Shown here: piece by piece, positions 47,040 through 59,045 of the stretch | Layout: every line of letters begins with the position of its first letter | Numbering within the stretch: the stretch's first letter is position 1 | Source: Gnetum montanum | Lineage: Eukaryota > Streptophyta > Gnetopsida > Gnetales > Gnetaceae | NCBI GenBank assembly: GCA_015680685.1 | Contig: MNCI01024945.1 | Span: forward strand, 59,772 to 123,771 | Direction of reading: 5' to 3' | Length of the DNA: 64,000 nt | Position numbers and translations under genes: made by a program | The notes under the pieces: generated by a model | Told to the model about the DNA's origin: nothing | The model's database searches: none | The model's input: the letters and a program-made list of their open reading frames with translations, nothing else

Positions 47040-48062
47040 GCATGCTTTTTCAGGTTTTCATCCTTATAATAAATCTTGAAAAACCTCGTCTTTGAGATAG
47101 GAAGTCAAACATTTCATAAAAAGATTAACATTAGGTGGAGGTATAGGAGGCTTCCACCTTGTTAATAGAATCAACATTATCAAAAGATATTATCTCCATA
47201 TCTTGATCAATAACTATAAAAAAATCATTAGTAGTTAAAATATCTTAAACATGTTGTCCATTCTAAAGATTTGACATGTAATCACTAATAGATAGACTTT
47301 CTCAATATTTTTTTATTATGAAGAATCATTTGGAAATCATCAAAATCAAAAATAGGTTTCTATGAGACCTTAGGAATAAATATTTGTTTATCCTTAGTCA
47401 TTAAAGAATTCTTTCAAATTGATTTGGCTAGAATATTTCTCAAAAGTATATTTTCTTGAATAGTAGTAAAAGGAAAGGGTAGGATAACTATTGAAACATT
47501 ATTAAAGGAAATCATTGTAGGATCTGCAGTATCTATAAAAAAAATCTTAGTATTATTTATAGTAGCTTGGTGCTAACATGCTCACAAAGTATTTTTTCAT
47601 AGCATAAAAGGATATAAATTAAACATATGATCCTCTCAATGAAAATAGTGACATGATTTAGAAGATTGTAATAAATAACCTTCTACACATAATCAATTCC
47701 ACTAGCATACAAAATAATATCTAGCTTAAGAAAATTAAGATTCACCTTAAGTATATATTGAAATCTATGAAAATTACTAGTTGTAGCTAAGGTTTCAAAA
47801 CACTATACTGACCATGTTTAAGACATAATATCCCTTTTAACTTTTTTTAAAATAAATGGAAGGTTCAACAATTCAACAAAACAAGAAATTCTTTGAAATT
47901 TAGGAGATGTTTTATTAAAAGAAGAAGTCTACTTTTCAATAATTAATAAAGCATGATGATGATTGAAAACATCAATATCAAAGGACTTAGAAACCATCAC
48001 CAAATCAATAAAATATATCAACAAAAATAAGATTGATAAGTAATGTGCATGAACAATATCCA
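47040..48062 (-). pseudogene. Unidentified decayed coding region
   Basis: Read leftwards from about 48062 on the minus strand, the sequence gives long coding-like runs in a few frames: DLVMVSKSFDIDVFNHHHAL and PKFQRISCFVELLNLPFIL (about 47860-48000), ATTSNFHRFQYILKVNLNFL (about 47730-47790), DTADPTMISFNNVSIVILPF (about 47480-47540) and RWKPPIPPPNVNLFMKCLTS (about 47110-47170). Stops between them are often TAG. A 'CYEKILCEH' segment near 47600 could be a broken zinc knuckle, which would suggest a retroelement Gag, but I do not recognise the family. It lies just upstream of C2 in the same orientation and is not part of it. Confidence 0.35.
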
Positions 48063-50724
48063 ATCCTTGATATTTCCAAACTAGATTTAAATGACTTTAA
48101 AAACTTGAGAAACAAGGTAAATAATCCAAAATTTACATTCAAACATACTTTCCAAAAATTCCCTAAACAAGAGATTTATATAGATCATTAGGTCATTTGT
48201 AGAATGGTAGTAAATTAATGTTTCATAGGTCTTTAGGATGCATGAATGTGGGGATGTAGGGATGAGTCCCTAAACACATTTGGGGATGGGCTAGGGTTTT
48301 GGAAATGTTACAAGGATGCAACAAGGACATGATGAGTAACAGTTTTATGTAGATTTGATTATGGTTAGAAGCATCATAGATTATTGATAAACTTGTTACA
48401 TATTATGATTTGTGAGTTTTTTACTACAATTTCCACTACTAAAAATTTTCAAAACATTTTGTAAGAATTAAAATAGCTGTAAGTAATGTATAAAAAGTAT
48501 TTTGAAATATTATAATGTGCACCACATCCTACATGCATCTTAGGAGGTTTTAGGACATGGTCCCATTCACAAGTCATCCTAAATGCAAAAATGTTTTGCA
48601 AGGACATGCCCTTGTGTAATACTACAAAACACTAATGGATCCGCTTGAAGGATTATCTACTATATCTAACACCATTGCATGTAATTACAAATAGATCCAC
48701 TAGAAAAATATCAAATATACTAAAAAAGAAAGGAAAAAATGACATTACTAACTATATAAATAATGTAATCAAAGATGAATAACATGATCTTTAAAAAATT
48801 TAACATAACATTAAAAAGTAAAATATCCCATAATCATAACTAGAAATAAGAAAAAGCTAAATAACATAACCTTAAGAAATGATTTAACATAATTTTAAAA
48901 AATAAAATATTTCATAACCATGATTAGAAATAATTCCCTATATAAATACCACATTCCAACTTATGGAAGGTGTGTAATGAAGGAAATAATTCCTTGAAAC
49001 TAGTTGTAACCTTAACATAGTATCATGATTACTAAATATTTTGTATTCAATGGAACCATGTTTCTATCTAGCTTTTAGGTCACACAACCAATAGGCCCTT
49101 GCATATAATGATAGTCTCATGCACTTGTCCACCTTATGGCTAAAGTATCCATTCATGATCTAATATGCCATGAAATGTTACCTCACTATTTCTACGACTA
49201 GAATGTGCACTAGTGCCCTACTCTAGGATGCCCCTTGCATTGTGATGGTCAATAGCGGCATGGTGGTGTGCATGTTTGGGAAGAACCAAGAAGGAACAAA
49301 CAGTTTTCACCATCATAGGTATCATTAGCATGCAAGAAAGAAAAAGTAAAATATATAGAAACTTGAATTTGATACTAATTTAATCTTACATACTAGATTT
49401 GTAATAGGGTAAGATAGGTAGAGTTGTAGTAGAAGTAAGGTTATGGTAGTAGACTATAAAGTATGCAACATAGAAACAGTAGGAGAAAAAGATAGTAATG
49501 ACAACAAGAAATTTCTATAGAAGTGAGCAAAAATAATGATAGCAAGGGCAACAATAGCAACAATAATGCCAACAATGATGGTAGATTGGATTTGTAGCAG
49601 GGTATAGAAGACGTTTAGATGTAAGCCACCTCAAGCCTGTAATGATTTCTATCATGGAAAATGCAAATTTAGCTATCCAAAACGCCAACACAAAAGGTGT
49701 GCAGTAATATTCTTATGGACTCCATTATTATGGGTAAGTGGTGGTGTGGGATAAATGGCAGAGTGGCCCATTGATGCTGTAAAAATAGCCACTCCTACCA
49801 GTAATGATAGCCACTATCATAATTTTTGGTATGCCTAATGATGGATGCCAAATGTGCAGTAATGCACATGAATCCAATAGAGAATAAAAAAATCCATAAA
49901 AATAGTTATAAGTAAACTATTTTGTTTACTCTTTGAAAAAAAATAGCAAAAATAGTGTCATTAGGACACATTTATCAATCTTTGAACCAAAATAGCTTGA
50001 TTGTTAGTGTCACGTATGCATCAAATGGATTACGAGTAGAGTCCACACATATTCTATTAGATAGAGAAAAAAAAAAGAGTTCACCAAGGCTAAAAGTAGC
50101 TCCATATGAAAGGCTATGTTATAGAAAATCATCAATCATAATGGTTGATTTGACAGTTCACCAAATATATAGCTCTTCAAACCTTGAGTAAATTGACATA
50201 AATAATTTAAAAGTGGGAAAATTTTGTTTTAACTAATTTTAATCTACAATTAGTCTAAATCTAACAAAAAAATCATAGAATAAACTAGAGCTATCAAATA
50301 CTTGGTACTCGAGAAACTATAGTTCACCATATATTTGTGTCATTTAATATAGCAAAGTAATAATAAGCCACAACATCATGGTTATTTATTCAAGCTAAGT
50401 TGCTAGTCATATCCCAAAAAAATTATGCAAACTCTATGTTTGAGAAATGAAGATGTATGTGTTTGGATTCTTGATACAGTTTGATAGAAACTTAGTTGAA
50501 ATCTAATATATTTATAAAAATGTTAAATTGAAATTGAAATTTTATCACATTCATAAACTTAATTAATTATAGGTTTGAAAACATAATTAAGAAAATTATC
50601 AAATCTTACCAATTGTTTAGCTATTACCTACATCTAATGCACTCAAATTTAGGACAATTTGTATTGTATAATTGGCATATTCATTCTTAACATGGAATTT
50701 TAAGCCATTTACTTGTTTTAACTC
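48063..50724. other. AT-rich region without recognisable genes
   Basis: No retroelement domain, LTR or long frame is seen on either strand. The 78-codon open frame at 49955-50191 has no family resemblance. The stretch includes an imperfect tandem pair of about 82 bp at 48779-48940. Confidence 0.5.
48779..48940. repeat. Imperfect tandem pair of about 82 bp
   Basis: Both halves carry 'ataacat.a.ctttaa.aaat..tttaacata', 'aaaaa.taaaatat' and 'cataa.cat.a.tagaaataa'. It is an old local duplication. Confidence 0.6.
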
Positions 50725-51591
50725 TGATGAATTGTGTTTTTCATATGCTTCGATATTAGAGAAGCCACGATATCGGGTACACAATAATAGGTACATGATA
50801 TCGTGGCCCGAGATGTGATATCATAAATTTGATATCGTAGGGTCACTCCCAAGTCTATAAATACAACCCCTAGGTACACAATTCAAGAGAAGTTTTAGAG
50901 CCAAGTAGGGAAATTCTTGCAATTTTTTCATTTAAAAGGTAGAATATTTTCCAAGTGCCCGCAATAAGAGGTCTAAGTGTGATCAAATCTTTATTCAAGA
51001 ATTTATGTACATGAAGACACCATTGTGTTGGCAATAAAGACAAGCTCTTTGATTCATCCTTGCAGCACTTGAGACTTTCTTTCTTTATGCATTTATATAT
51101 CATGATTTCATGTAGTTCACATTTAATGTCATTCATTTAGAAATTATTTTTAATTAATCAATAAATTAATTAAAATACACAAGCACAACCCCTTTGAACA
51201 TACGTGTGACACTTGGTAGCTAAAAAATGATTAGTGTTTGACAGCCCAGTAGTGTTTACATGAATTTCGAGATGTGTCCATGAAGTGGGAACGGTTACTT
51301 GTGTTAGGCTAGATTAGACCATAGTTTACTTACCACTTAATTAACCTTACTTTCATTCTTGTTCTAGGAAAGTAAATTGATAAAATCACAAAATAATAAA
51401 AATCTTATGCCTCACTCTAGATTAAACCATACATGATAAAGCTACTACTAGTCCAAGTGAGAAGATAGCAAACTGCGATCAACGTATAACTGTCTAGGTG
51501 CCACAACTAGTTAATCCATGGAGTTTGACCAAATTGTGCATACACACTCATATTTGTATGGTTGAGCCTAGGGGTACCTCACCGCTCATCA
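50725..51591 (+). repeat. 5' LTR of Athila-like element D
   Basis: 867 bp, TGATGAATTG...CCGCTCATCA. It contains decayed GATATCG palindromes (50750-50840), a TATA box ctataaatac (50852-50861), 'aagtgcccgcaataagaggtctaagtg', 'ggcaataaagacaagctctttgattcatccttgcag' and the terminal 'ttgagcctaggggtacctcacc'. It is followed by a PBS, so it is a 5' LTR. Confidence 0.8.
50750..50840 (+). repeat. U3 GATATCG palindromes of D
   Basis: Five related words (cgatattag, cacgatatcggg, catgatatcgtgg, tgatatcataa, tgatatcgtagg) lie upstream of the TATA. The array corresponds to those of H and I but with CpG sites partly changed to TG or CA. Confidence 0.65.
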
Positions 51592-51612
51592 TTCATGTCA
51601 TTGCCAAGGATG
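51592..51612 (+). promoter_or_regulatory. Primer-binding site of element D (tRNA-Asp type)
   Basis: ttcatgtcattgccaaggatg corresponds to ttggcaccgttgctgggga with several changes, directly after the LTR end. Confidence 0.6.
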
Positions 51613-51716
51613 GTTCTAGTTATCTAGATTAGTTATATAATATAAGATCACTGTAAAAGGGTATTAAGGATATATCTTTTAAAAAGTATTCAAACACACA
51701 CCACAAATCAATAATA

Positions 51717-53131
51717 ATGTCTCACTCACGTGGAAATGATTATGAACTATGTAGCACAACTATTCATTAGAGGACTAATGAATTATACAATGAAAAAGAT
51801 TGGAGTGATCCATATTATGAAGGGATTTTTCATGACCATGGCCACCCTAACAACACTTGAAGACTACATTCACCTAAGGCAAACAATCTTGGAGGATATG
51901 ACATTAGTCCTAAACTATGGGAGGACTCAAGGCCTAAAACCTCCTTAGTACTTGCAAATGATAAATCAAGGGACCATGAGGAACATTATAGAACCCATGG
52001 CTATCCTACTAGTTCCTCCTTTTCATCTTCCCCCTCAACTTCAATGTCTATTTTTGGCAAAGATGAACGTAGGAATAGAGATAAAGCTCCACAAAAGGGT
52101 CAAAGTAAAAACCAAAATCGAATCCATAGACACACGCAAGGTCATTAACATGAATACAAGTCCCATCATCACCATCAATTAAATAGAGATTTTAATCACC
52201 ACTTGTCTAATGATGATAATAAACCCTTGTTAGTCCCTAAAAACCTAATGCACATCACAAAGGCCATTAAGATATCTCAAAGTCATCACAAGAAGAGTTG
52301 ACTACCTAATCTCAACTTGAATAACATTCCAAAATTTGTAGGAGGCTATGATTCAAATCCAAAACATCATTTACGAGCCTTCCATGATGCTTGTGTGCTC
52401 AACAATGTGGAAAGTAACTGGAAAAAGCTTAAGCTCTTTCCTAGGATACTAATTGATAAAGCCAAAGTGTGGTATAGATCATTGGAACCAAATTCAATCA
52501 GACAATGGTCAACCATGCTAGAACTTTTCACTAAAAGATACCAAACTATGCACAAGTGTCTTCCTTGAGAAGACAAATCCAAAGATGGAAACAAGAACAA
52601 TAGGAACCCTTGGACATGGCCTTAGATAGATACTATGCCTTACTAAATAAATGTCCAGGTCATAGGTTCTCCAAGAAAGAGAAAATACTCCACATTATAG
52701 ATGGGCTTAGCAATGAAACAAGGGTGAACCTTGGAATGTATGTTGAAGGACAACTATATAAGCTCCAAGGTCACTAGGTCAAAGAACTAATAAAGAATTT
52801 GGTGAAAGAAGAGAGAGAATTATCTAAATGGAAGAATTTCAAAACATTTGAGCAGGACCCAACCCTAGAAATAAAAAGGGTTCAAAGCCACAATGAAAAG
52901 AAGACAATCAATTCTAAAAGGGTGATACAATCCTAGCCTTTGCCAATATAGAAATTGATAAATGAAATTGAGGCAAAGCATAACAAGATGATCATATGGA
53001 CAAATGAATAAAGTATGAACTTAGAAGACACTTTCAAGGATATTTTCATCTAAAATAAACCTAGCAATCAAAACAAACATATGGCACAGAAATTAGAAAT
53101 AGTTAAGAACACTATTCAACAACCAGGGAGA
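51717..53131 (+). pseudogene. gag: Gag of element D, truncated by element E
   Basis: ATG 51717 (MSHSRGNDYELCST) opens a frame that stays intact without indels to 52568, with stops only at expected Gln/Arg codons. The N-terminal part is rich in His, Ser, Asp and Arg. The Gag domain at 52317-52568 reads YMNNIP-like NNIPKFVGGYDSNPKHHLRA, then FHDACVLNNVESNWKKLKLF and RQWSTMLELFTKRYQT. More decayed coding follows to 53131, ending exactly at the LTR of E. It packages genomic RNA in the intact family. Confidence 0.8.
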
Positions 53132-53136
53132 ATGAC
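53132..53136. repeat. Presumed target-site copy left of E (atgac)
   Basis: These 5 bp precede the LTR start of E. The right-hand copy cannot be checked because the 3' LTR of E is truncated. Confidence 0.4.
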
Positions 53137-54105
53137 TGATGAGAGCAGTTACTCTAGCAATTACTCTAGTAGTTATTCTAATTATTAAAGTGGTTACTCT
53201 AGAAATTACTCTAATAATTAGAGTGGTTACTCTAGTAGTTATTCTAATTATTAGAGTGGTTACTCTAGTGGTTTAGCAGTTATTCTAATTATTAGAGAAG
53301 TTACTCTAATTATTAAAGTAGTTTCTCCCAAGCCTATAACTACAGTGCCCAAGCGCACAATTGGGAGGAAGTCTTTTAGCAATCAAGTAGCGAAAATCTT
53401 GTAGTCTATTTAAAAAGTTAGAGTATTTTCCAAGTTCCCATAACAAGAGGTCTAAGTGTGGATGGATCTTTATTCGAGCATTATGTACCTGAGCACACCT
53501 TGTGTACGGCAATAAAGATGAGCTCTTTGATTCATCCTTGCAGCACTTGATATTTTTTTTCTTATGCATTTCTTTTATTTTACTTTCTTATGCATTTATT
53601 TTATTTTATTTTATTTTATGCACTTTACATTTCTATTATTAGTATGGCAATTCATTTTTCTCAATTAAGAAAATCATTAAATTACACAAGCATGACCACT
53701 TCAAGTATGCGTGTAATGCTTGGTAACCTAGTAACGATTAGCATTTGGTAATCCTAGCAATGTTGCACTAGTTTAGGATGTGTACGGAAAGTGAGAATGG
53801 ATGATGGTGTTAGGATTAGTTAGAACTTAGTTAATGATTAGTTAAGTTAAATTAGTTACTTAGTTACCTCTCTCCTTCCCTACTAGCATAGGACATAAAA
53901 ACATAAAATCTATAAAAATCATATGCCTCAAGCTTACTTAACCATACAACCATGACATATAGGTAAGCTTGGGAAGACAATAATCAACCAACCCATCCTT
54001 TTTCCACAAGGACACATAAGTACTTAGTCCTTGGAATTCGACCAGATCGTGCGTGAAATGCTCGTATTTGTATGGTTGAGCATAGGGGTACCTCGACACT
54101 CATCA
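53137..54105 (+). repeat. 5' LTR of element E
   Basis: 969 bp, TGATGAGAGC...GACACTCATCA, immediately followed by the PBS. The TATA box is decayed (ctataactac, 53332-53341) where the 3' LTR has ctataaatac. A T-rich 'ttattttattttattttatttta' run lies near 53590. Confidence 0.9.
53143..53325 (+). repeat. U3 tandem array GTTACTCTAG / CTAATTATTAGAG, 5' LTR of E
   Basis: About 180 bp of alternating 'gttactctag', 'gttattctaattattagag' and 'caattactctag' words; CTCTAATTATTAGAG is a palindrome. The 3' LTR carries a shorter array of about 150 bp. Confidence 0.85.
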
Positions 54106-54124
54106 TTGGCACCGTTGCTGGGGA
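54106..54124 (+). promoter_or_regulatory. Primer-binding site of element E (tRNA-Asp)
   Basis: ttggcaccgttgctgggga is complementary to the 3' end of plant tRNA-Asp (tccccggcaacggcgcca) apart from two transitions. It sits directly at the LTR end. This is the reference PBS for the family in the window. Confidence 0.9.
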
Positions 54125-54241
54125 CCTAGTTATTTGTGTGCTAATTAGAACATAGGAAGTAATTCACATCATTGGAACAAACCCTTAGGGTTGGTTGAGA
54201 AAATAATAAACAAGAATACATTGCACACTGAACAGATAAGT

Positions 54242-56560
54242 ATGTCTCCTTCTTTGTACAAAATCTCCTCACTGCCTAGGTCTGAAATAGAAAACAGTCA
54301 ATGGCATAATACACATGACATTGATCCACTAGTTCCTCAACAAGTTCGAGTGGTATATATTCATCTTGATGAGTATATACCAAACTTCACCTTTATCCTC
54401 CATCAAGACAAACAACTACACTAGTGAGACTTAGAAGGTAACACAGTGTTACCTCCCAATCATTCAGTCTCGAGCATGCTTCTTTGGGCTCTCACACGAA
54501 TTGGCATGTCACACTTACATGCAGATTATGTTTTGCAAGACCATAACTAAAGAGAATACTATCCCACAAAGGCACAACATCAAAGGGACTTGCAACAGGA
54601 GAGACACCATAAGTCTTTGAAAGGTAAGTGGTCTCAAGATGCTCCACATGTCTTAAGCGAAAATGAGGGTGGTGAACCTACCTCAGGTAGTCGCCCACAC
54701 AACGATGTTCCTTCCCTTGACTTTGGCCAAGGGTTTGTGTATCAAAACCTTTATTCCATTATTCATAACCTAGGTTATGATACACATGGGTACAAAGGTT
54801 TTGAAAAAGGAACACGAACTCATGATAAAGATGGACATTCTGATTGCAATCGTGATTGGGGCCAAAATTGTAGAAGAGAAGGTAGTAGACACAGTCATGG
54901 TGATGATTCCCCTTTTTCTTCACCTTCATCATCTCCTTCATCCTCTCCTTCAATATCTAGACGTAGTCATAAGGAAAAATTCCTTGGGGATAAAGGTATA
55001 CAAACTAGAAGTCATAGATGAAATAGCTAGGAAAGGGGACAAGGTCACTCTAGATAATCACAACATAGAAGAAGGGAGAGTAGGGAACAATGTAGGCATC
55101 ATAGACACCATGGACGAGATGATCACGATGAACCCCTACTTGGTACTCAAAGTATGTTAGACATAACTAAGGCTATTAGAATTCTAACAAGGCACAAGAA
55201 AGATAGTAGGATCAAGAGATTATATATGAACAATATCCCACAATTTGAAGGGGGATACAACACTGATCCTCACAATCACTTACAAGCATTCCATGATGCA
55301 TGTGCCTTACAAAAAATAGAGAATAAATGGAAAAAACTTAAGTTGTTCATACAGACACTAGTTAAAGAAGCAGAAAGCTGGTACTGGTCCTTAGAAGTGG
55401 AATTTATTCATAGATGGAGTACTATGTTAGAATTATTCAACAATAAGTACCAAACGTACTCACAAGTGTCCAACCTACGATAGCAAATCCAAGGTTGGAA
55501 ACAAGGAGGACATGAACCCTTGGATGCTACCATGGGCTAATACTATGTACTATTACATCATTGTTCTAGCCATGGTTATTTATAGAGGGATCAACTATGT
55601 CATCTCGTAGATGGGCTCAGGCATGAAATGAGAAGAACCCTTGGGAATTATGCCCAAGGGAGACTATCTGAGCTTAGGTCCCATCAAATTCAAAGACTAT
55701 TGGAGCAAGTTTCTAAGGAAGAAGGTGAGATATAGAAGAGAGAAAGTGTGGAAGAGTATAACCAAGATCCTTCCCTTCGGAAGAGGGAAGGAAGATTTTG
55801 TGATGATGATGAAGAGTCACCACTCAAAGAGATGGTGAATAGGAAAACGTTTCCTATCCAAAAGATGACATCAAAAGTTTTGGCAAAGGTAAAACAAATG
55901 TGAGATTCCCTAGATAATAGATTTCAAATTGTTCTTAAAATAGTAGAGGATTCTAGAGAGCAAGGTAATGATTGTGAGAAAAGAAAAAAGAAAGAGGCTA
56001 AACATGCACGTAGCAAGGATAAGGAAAAAGTTTTCATCATTAAAGAGGTTGTGGATTCAAAAATAGACAATGATAGTGGATGTGAGATATGTTAATATGA
56101 CCATCCTAAGGGATGTTTCCCTATAATCTCACATTTGTAGGAGTCTGAGGTGTATGCACTCAACCCAAGATTAAACAAAAGGCAAACACCCCAAAGGTTA
56201 CCTTATCCTCAAGGTAACCCAGGGAAGTTCCACCAACCCTTAACATATTATCCCAATGGAACTCCACCACAACCAATTAAGCAATATCAATAGTGGCAAC
56301 ACCCACAATCATGGGGAATTCCAACACCAAGGCAACAGTATCCTTACTAGCAACCTGACTTGTATGAATATTACATGCAGTAGCCAATCTTCCCACATGA
56401 CTCTACTAGTCATGTCACTCCTCAACCTTACTACCAAGCCCATGAGTATTATGGAACTTCCTCTTTGAGAGGTGATATTCTACAATCATATCATCCTTCG
56501 CATCCGACTGCACCTCTTCCACCAATAGCTCCACTACCACCTACTCTCGGAATGCAAGGT
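54242..56560 (+). pseudogene. gag: Gag of element E
   Basis: ATG 54242 (MSPSLYKISS), 118 bp after the PBS, opens a frame without indels to about 55490; stops in it are TAG, TGA or TAA at plausible Gln/Arg codons. Order: N-terminal part; an Arg/His/Ser-rich segment (54820-55110, including SPFSSPSSSPSSSPSISRRS); Gag domain at 55200-55460 (LYMNNIPQFEGGYNTDPHNH, then FHDACALQKIENKWKKLKLF); a Lys/Glu-rich stretch (55660-56060); a Cys cluster SGCEIC-stop-YDHPKGCFPIIS (56070-56140); and a Pro/Gln/Tyr/His-rich tail to about 56560. No canonical CCHC knuckle is seen. The same layout holds in B. Confidence 0.85.
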
Positions 56561-56639
56561 GAAATCCCTACCTAGTCGCAACAACATAACACCATGAGGG
56601 TTGTTAACTCTCAACGTACTATTGGTTCCAACAACCACA

Positions 56640-57220
56640 TGAAGAAAAGACATTTATTTAGAACCAAGAGTCCAACCAAGCCTTGCAATCACAAGTAGCT
56701 AATTCCTTAGATGCCTTAGTATCAATCAAAACTTTGAAGCCTCCTTCAACTCAACCACCACACTCAATGTATATGGTCATGCTAACACATGTCATCACTA
56801 ATTGGATAAAAGCTAGCCATCTTCCTAGGAAATTCTTTGATCTTGGAAGTCCTCTAATATATTTACAAATCATTAGAAATGAACTATGCAAGGCTCTTTG
56901 AGATTCAATTTTTGGTGTCAACTTAATTTCTCAAGAAATGTACAAGGCCTAGAACCTACCTTCATTGAAAAATAGAAACATTCGCTTAAAGCTAGCCCAC
57001 TGGTCCATCATTGTCCCATTGAAACTAGTGGAGGACATTGTTACCACCATTTGTGGATGGTTGTACCTAGCTAATTTCCTAGTGATTCAGGTGAACAATG
57101 GTAAGGGGGACTTCCCAATCATAATGGGAAGAGCATGGCTAAGCACAGTTGATGCATGCCTAGGAATCCATGATCTTTACCTAGAAATATCAAATAAAAA
57201 TACATTTAGAAAGATATAGA
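56640..57220 (+). pseudogene. Protease region of element E
   Basis: The catalytic motif reads KFFDLGSPLIYL (56830-56865); Athila-type proteases use D-L-G in place of D-S/T-G. The flap and end follow: LAHWSIIVPLKLVEDIVTTI, then FPIIMGRAWLSTVDACLGI (57110-57170). A stop occurs between the two halves near 56900. Retropepsin would cut the polyprotein. The segment ends just before the tRNA-like 57240-57420 linker, which reads as decayed coding sequence. Confidence 0.7.
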
Positions 57221-57423
57221 AGAAGAAAGTTCCATGCATCGCATACAGTGACATAGGGTGTAATTGTGTGCAGAGGTCATGGGTTGTGCAAAGTTTAACA
57301 TTGCCTACATGCAATCAGTATGCACAAGTGATCAACATACAAAGATACATGTATGCAACAGCCACGTGACAAGAAGGCACCCAGTGGCTGATAGCTGATT
57401 AAGAAATTAGTTCAATTATATGC

Positions 57424-59045
57424 ATGGAACCAACTGAGGGTTTTACTTGCGCTTGCATCGATAGCATAGATGCATTAGAGCAAGTCCACCGCCAACTTCC
57501 AAACCTTAACCTTGGAAATATAAACTGGGGGAAGCTGGAAATCCATGAGAAATTTAAGCAGGAGTCCCTTGAACTAAAACCATTGCCTACTAGTATGAAA
57601 TACACATTTCTTAAAAATGGAAAGCTAGTAATTATTAACACTAAGGTTGCTCCACAAAAAAAAAAGAGATTACTAGAAGTGATAAATATATGGTCAAAAG
57701 CTTTCGCTTGGTCATATCTTAAATTAAATAGAATAGATCATAGGATATGCCAACATAGAATTTACATAGACCCCTTCATGAAGCCTCAAAGACAACCGCA
57801 AAGTTGATTGAACCCTAAGCTGAAGAAAGTAGTTAAGGAAGAAATCAAATAGCCTCTTAAGGTTGGGTTCATATACCCCATTGCTAATAGCAAATGGGTT
57901 AGCCCCTTAGTTATTGTACCTAAAAAGGGAGGAAAATGGAGGATGTACATAGATTTTAGGCTACTAAATATGGCAACATTCAAAGACCACTTTCCATTAC
58001 CATTTGTCAACTAAGTCTTAGACACCATCATAGGTCATCCCTATTACAGTTTTCTAGATGGGTATAGTGGATATAACCAAATATAAATAGCCCTAGAAGA
58101 CCAAGCCAAGACTACGTTCACCAGTCCTTGGGGAATGTTTGCATAAAAACATATGCCATTTGGCTTGTGTAATACCCCTCCAACATTTCAATGACTAGTT
58201 CTAAGCATATTCGAACAACAGGTAGGGAATGGTGTGGAGGTATTTATGGATGACTTCTCCACTTATGGAGCAAAATTTGATCAAGCCTTAGACCAATTGG
58301 AGCAAGTGTTAAAAAGATATGTAGAAACCAATTTGAGGCTCAACTGGCAGAAAAGCCATTTGATGGTCCAAGAAGGCATAGTACTAGGGCACAAAATCTC
58401 ACACACAGGGATAGAGGTAGACCCCGAGAAAATCAAAATTATCCAAGGAATTACCCATCAACTGGAAACTATCAAAGATATTCAATCATTCATTAGACAT
58501 ACTAGCCACTATATGAGATTTATTGAGAACTTTTCAAAGGTTTCCAAGCCATTGGTGAAATTAACGGAAAAGGACGCACCTTTTGAGTGGACCAGGGAAT
58601 GTGAGTTAGCTTTTCAAACACTAAAATAGAAGTTAGTAGAAACACCCATTCTACAAGCTCCTAATTGGTCCAAACCATTCCATATCATGACTAGTGCATC
58701 CAACTATGCTTTAGAAGCCATACTTACATAGTTAGATGACCAAAATCATCCTTATTACATCCACTATGCAAGTAGAAGTATCGTTGGTGCACAACTTAAC
58801 TACACTACCACAGAGAAAGAATTAGTGGTTGTAGTGTTTGCACTAGAAAAGTTTAGATACTATGTATTGGAATATAAACTATATATACATACAAATCATA
58901 GTGCAATCTAGTTCCTCATAAATAAGCCAATGGTAAGCCCTCATATCATATGATGGCTTGTAATCTTACAAGAGTTTGATTTAACGATGATCGATCGCAA
59001 GGGCACCGAGAATGTAGTTGTTGATAAATTATCTTGGTTGTGATG
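57424..59045 (+). pseudogene. Reverse transcriptase and RNase H of element E
   Basis: The reading frame holds from 57424 to about 59040 without indels but with many stops. Motifs in order: WVSPLVIVPKKGGKWRMYID (about 57897-57954), FPLPFVN (57990), YYSFLDGYSGYNQI (58041-58082), TFTSPWGMFA (about 58120), MPFGLCNTPPTFQ (58153-58190), EVFMDDFSTYG (58237-58270, catalytic pair intact), VLGHKISHTGIEVDPEKIK (about 58380-58437). RNase H: HIMTSASNYALEAIL (58684-58728; the usual catalytic Asp is Thr/Ser here), TTTEKELVVVVFALEKFRYY (about 58807-58863) and the 'DKLSWL' end (59020). The spelling is that of the Athila lineage. It copies RNA from the tRNA-Asp primer. Confidence 0.9.

Noticed and set aside
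49955-50191. 78-codon plus-strand frame
   Set aside because: No similarity to a known domain and no supporting context; length is expected by chance in AT-rich DNA with decayed stops.
54759-54953. Minus-strand 64-codon frame
   Set aside because: Shadow of the Ser/Arg-rich Gag segment of E.
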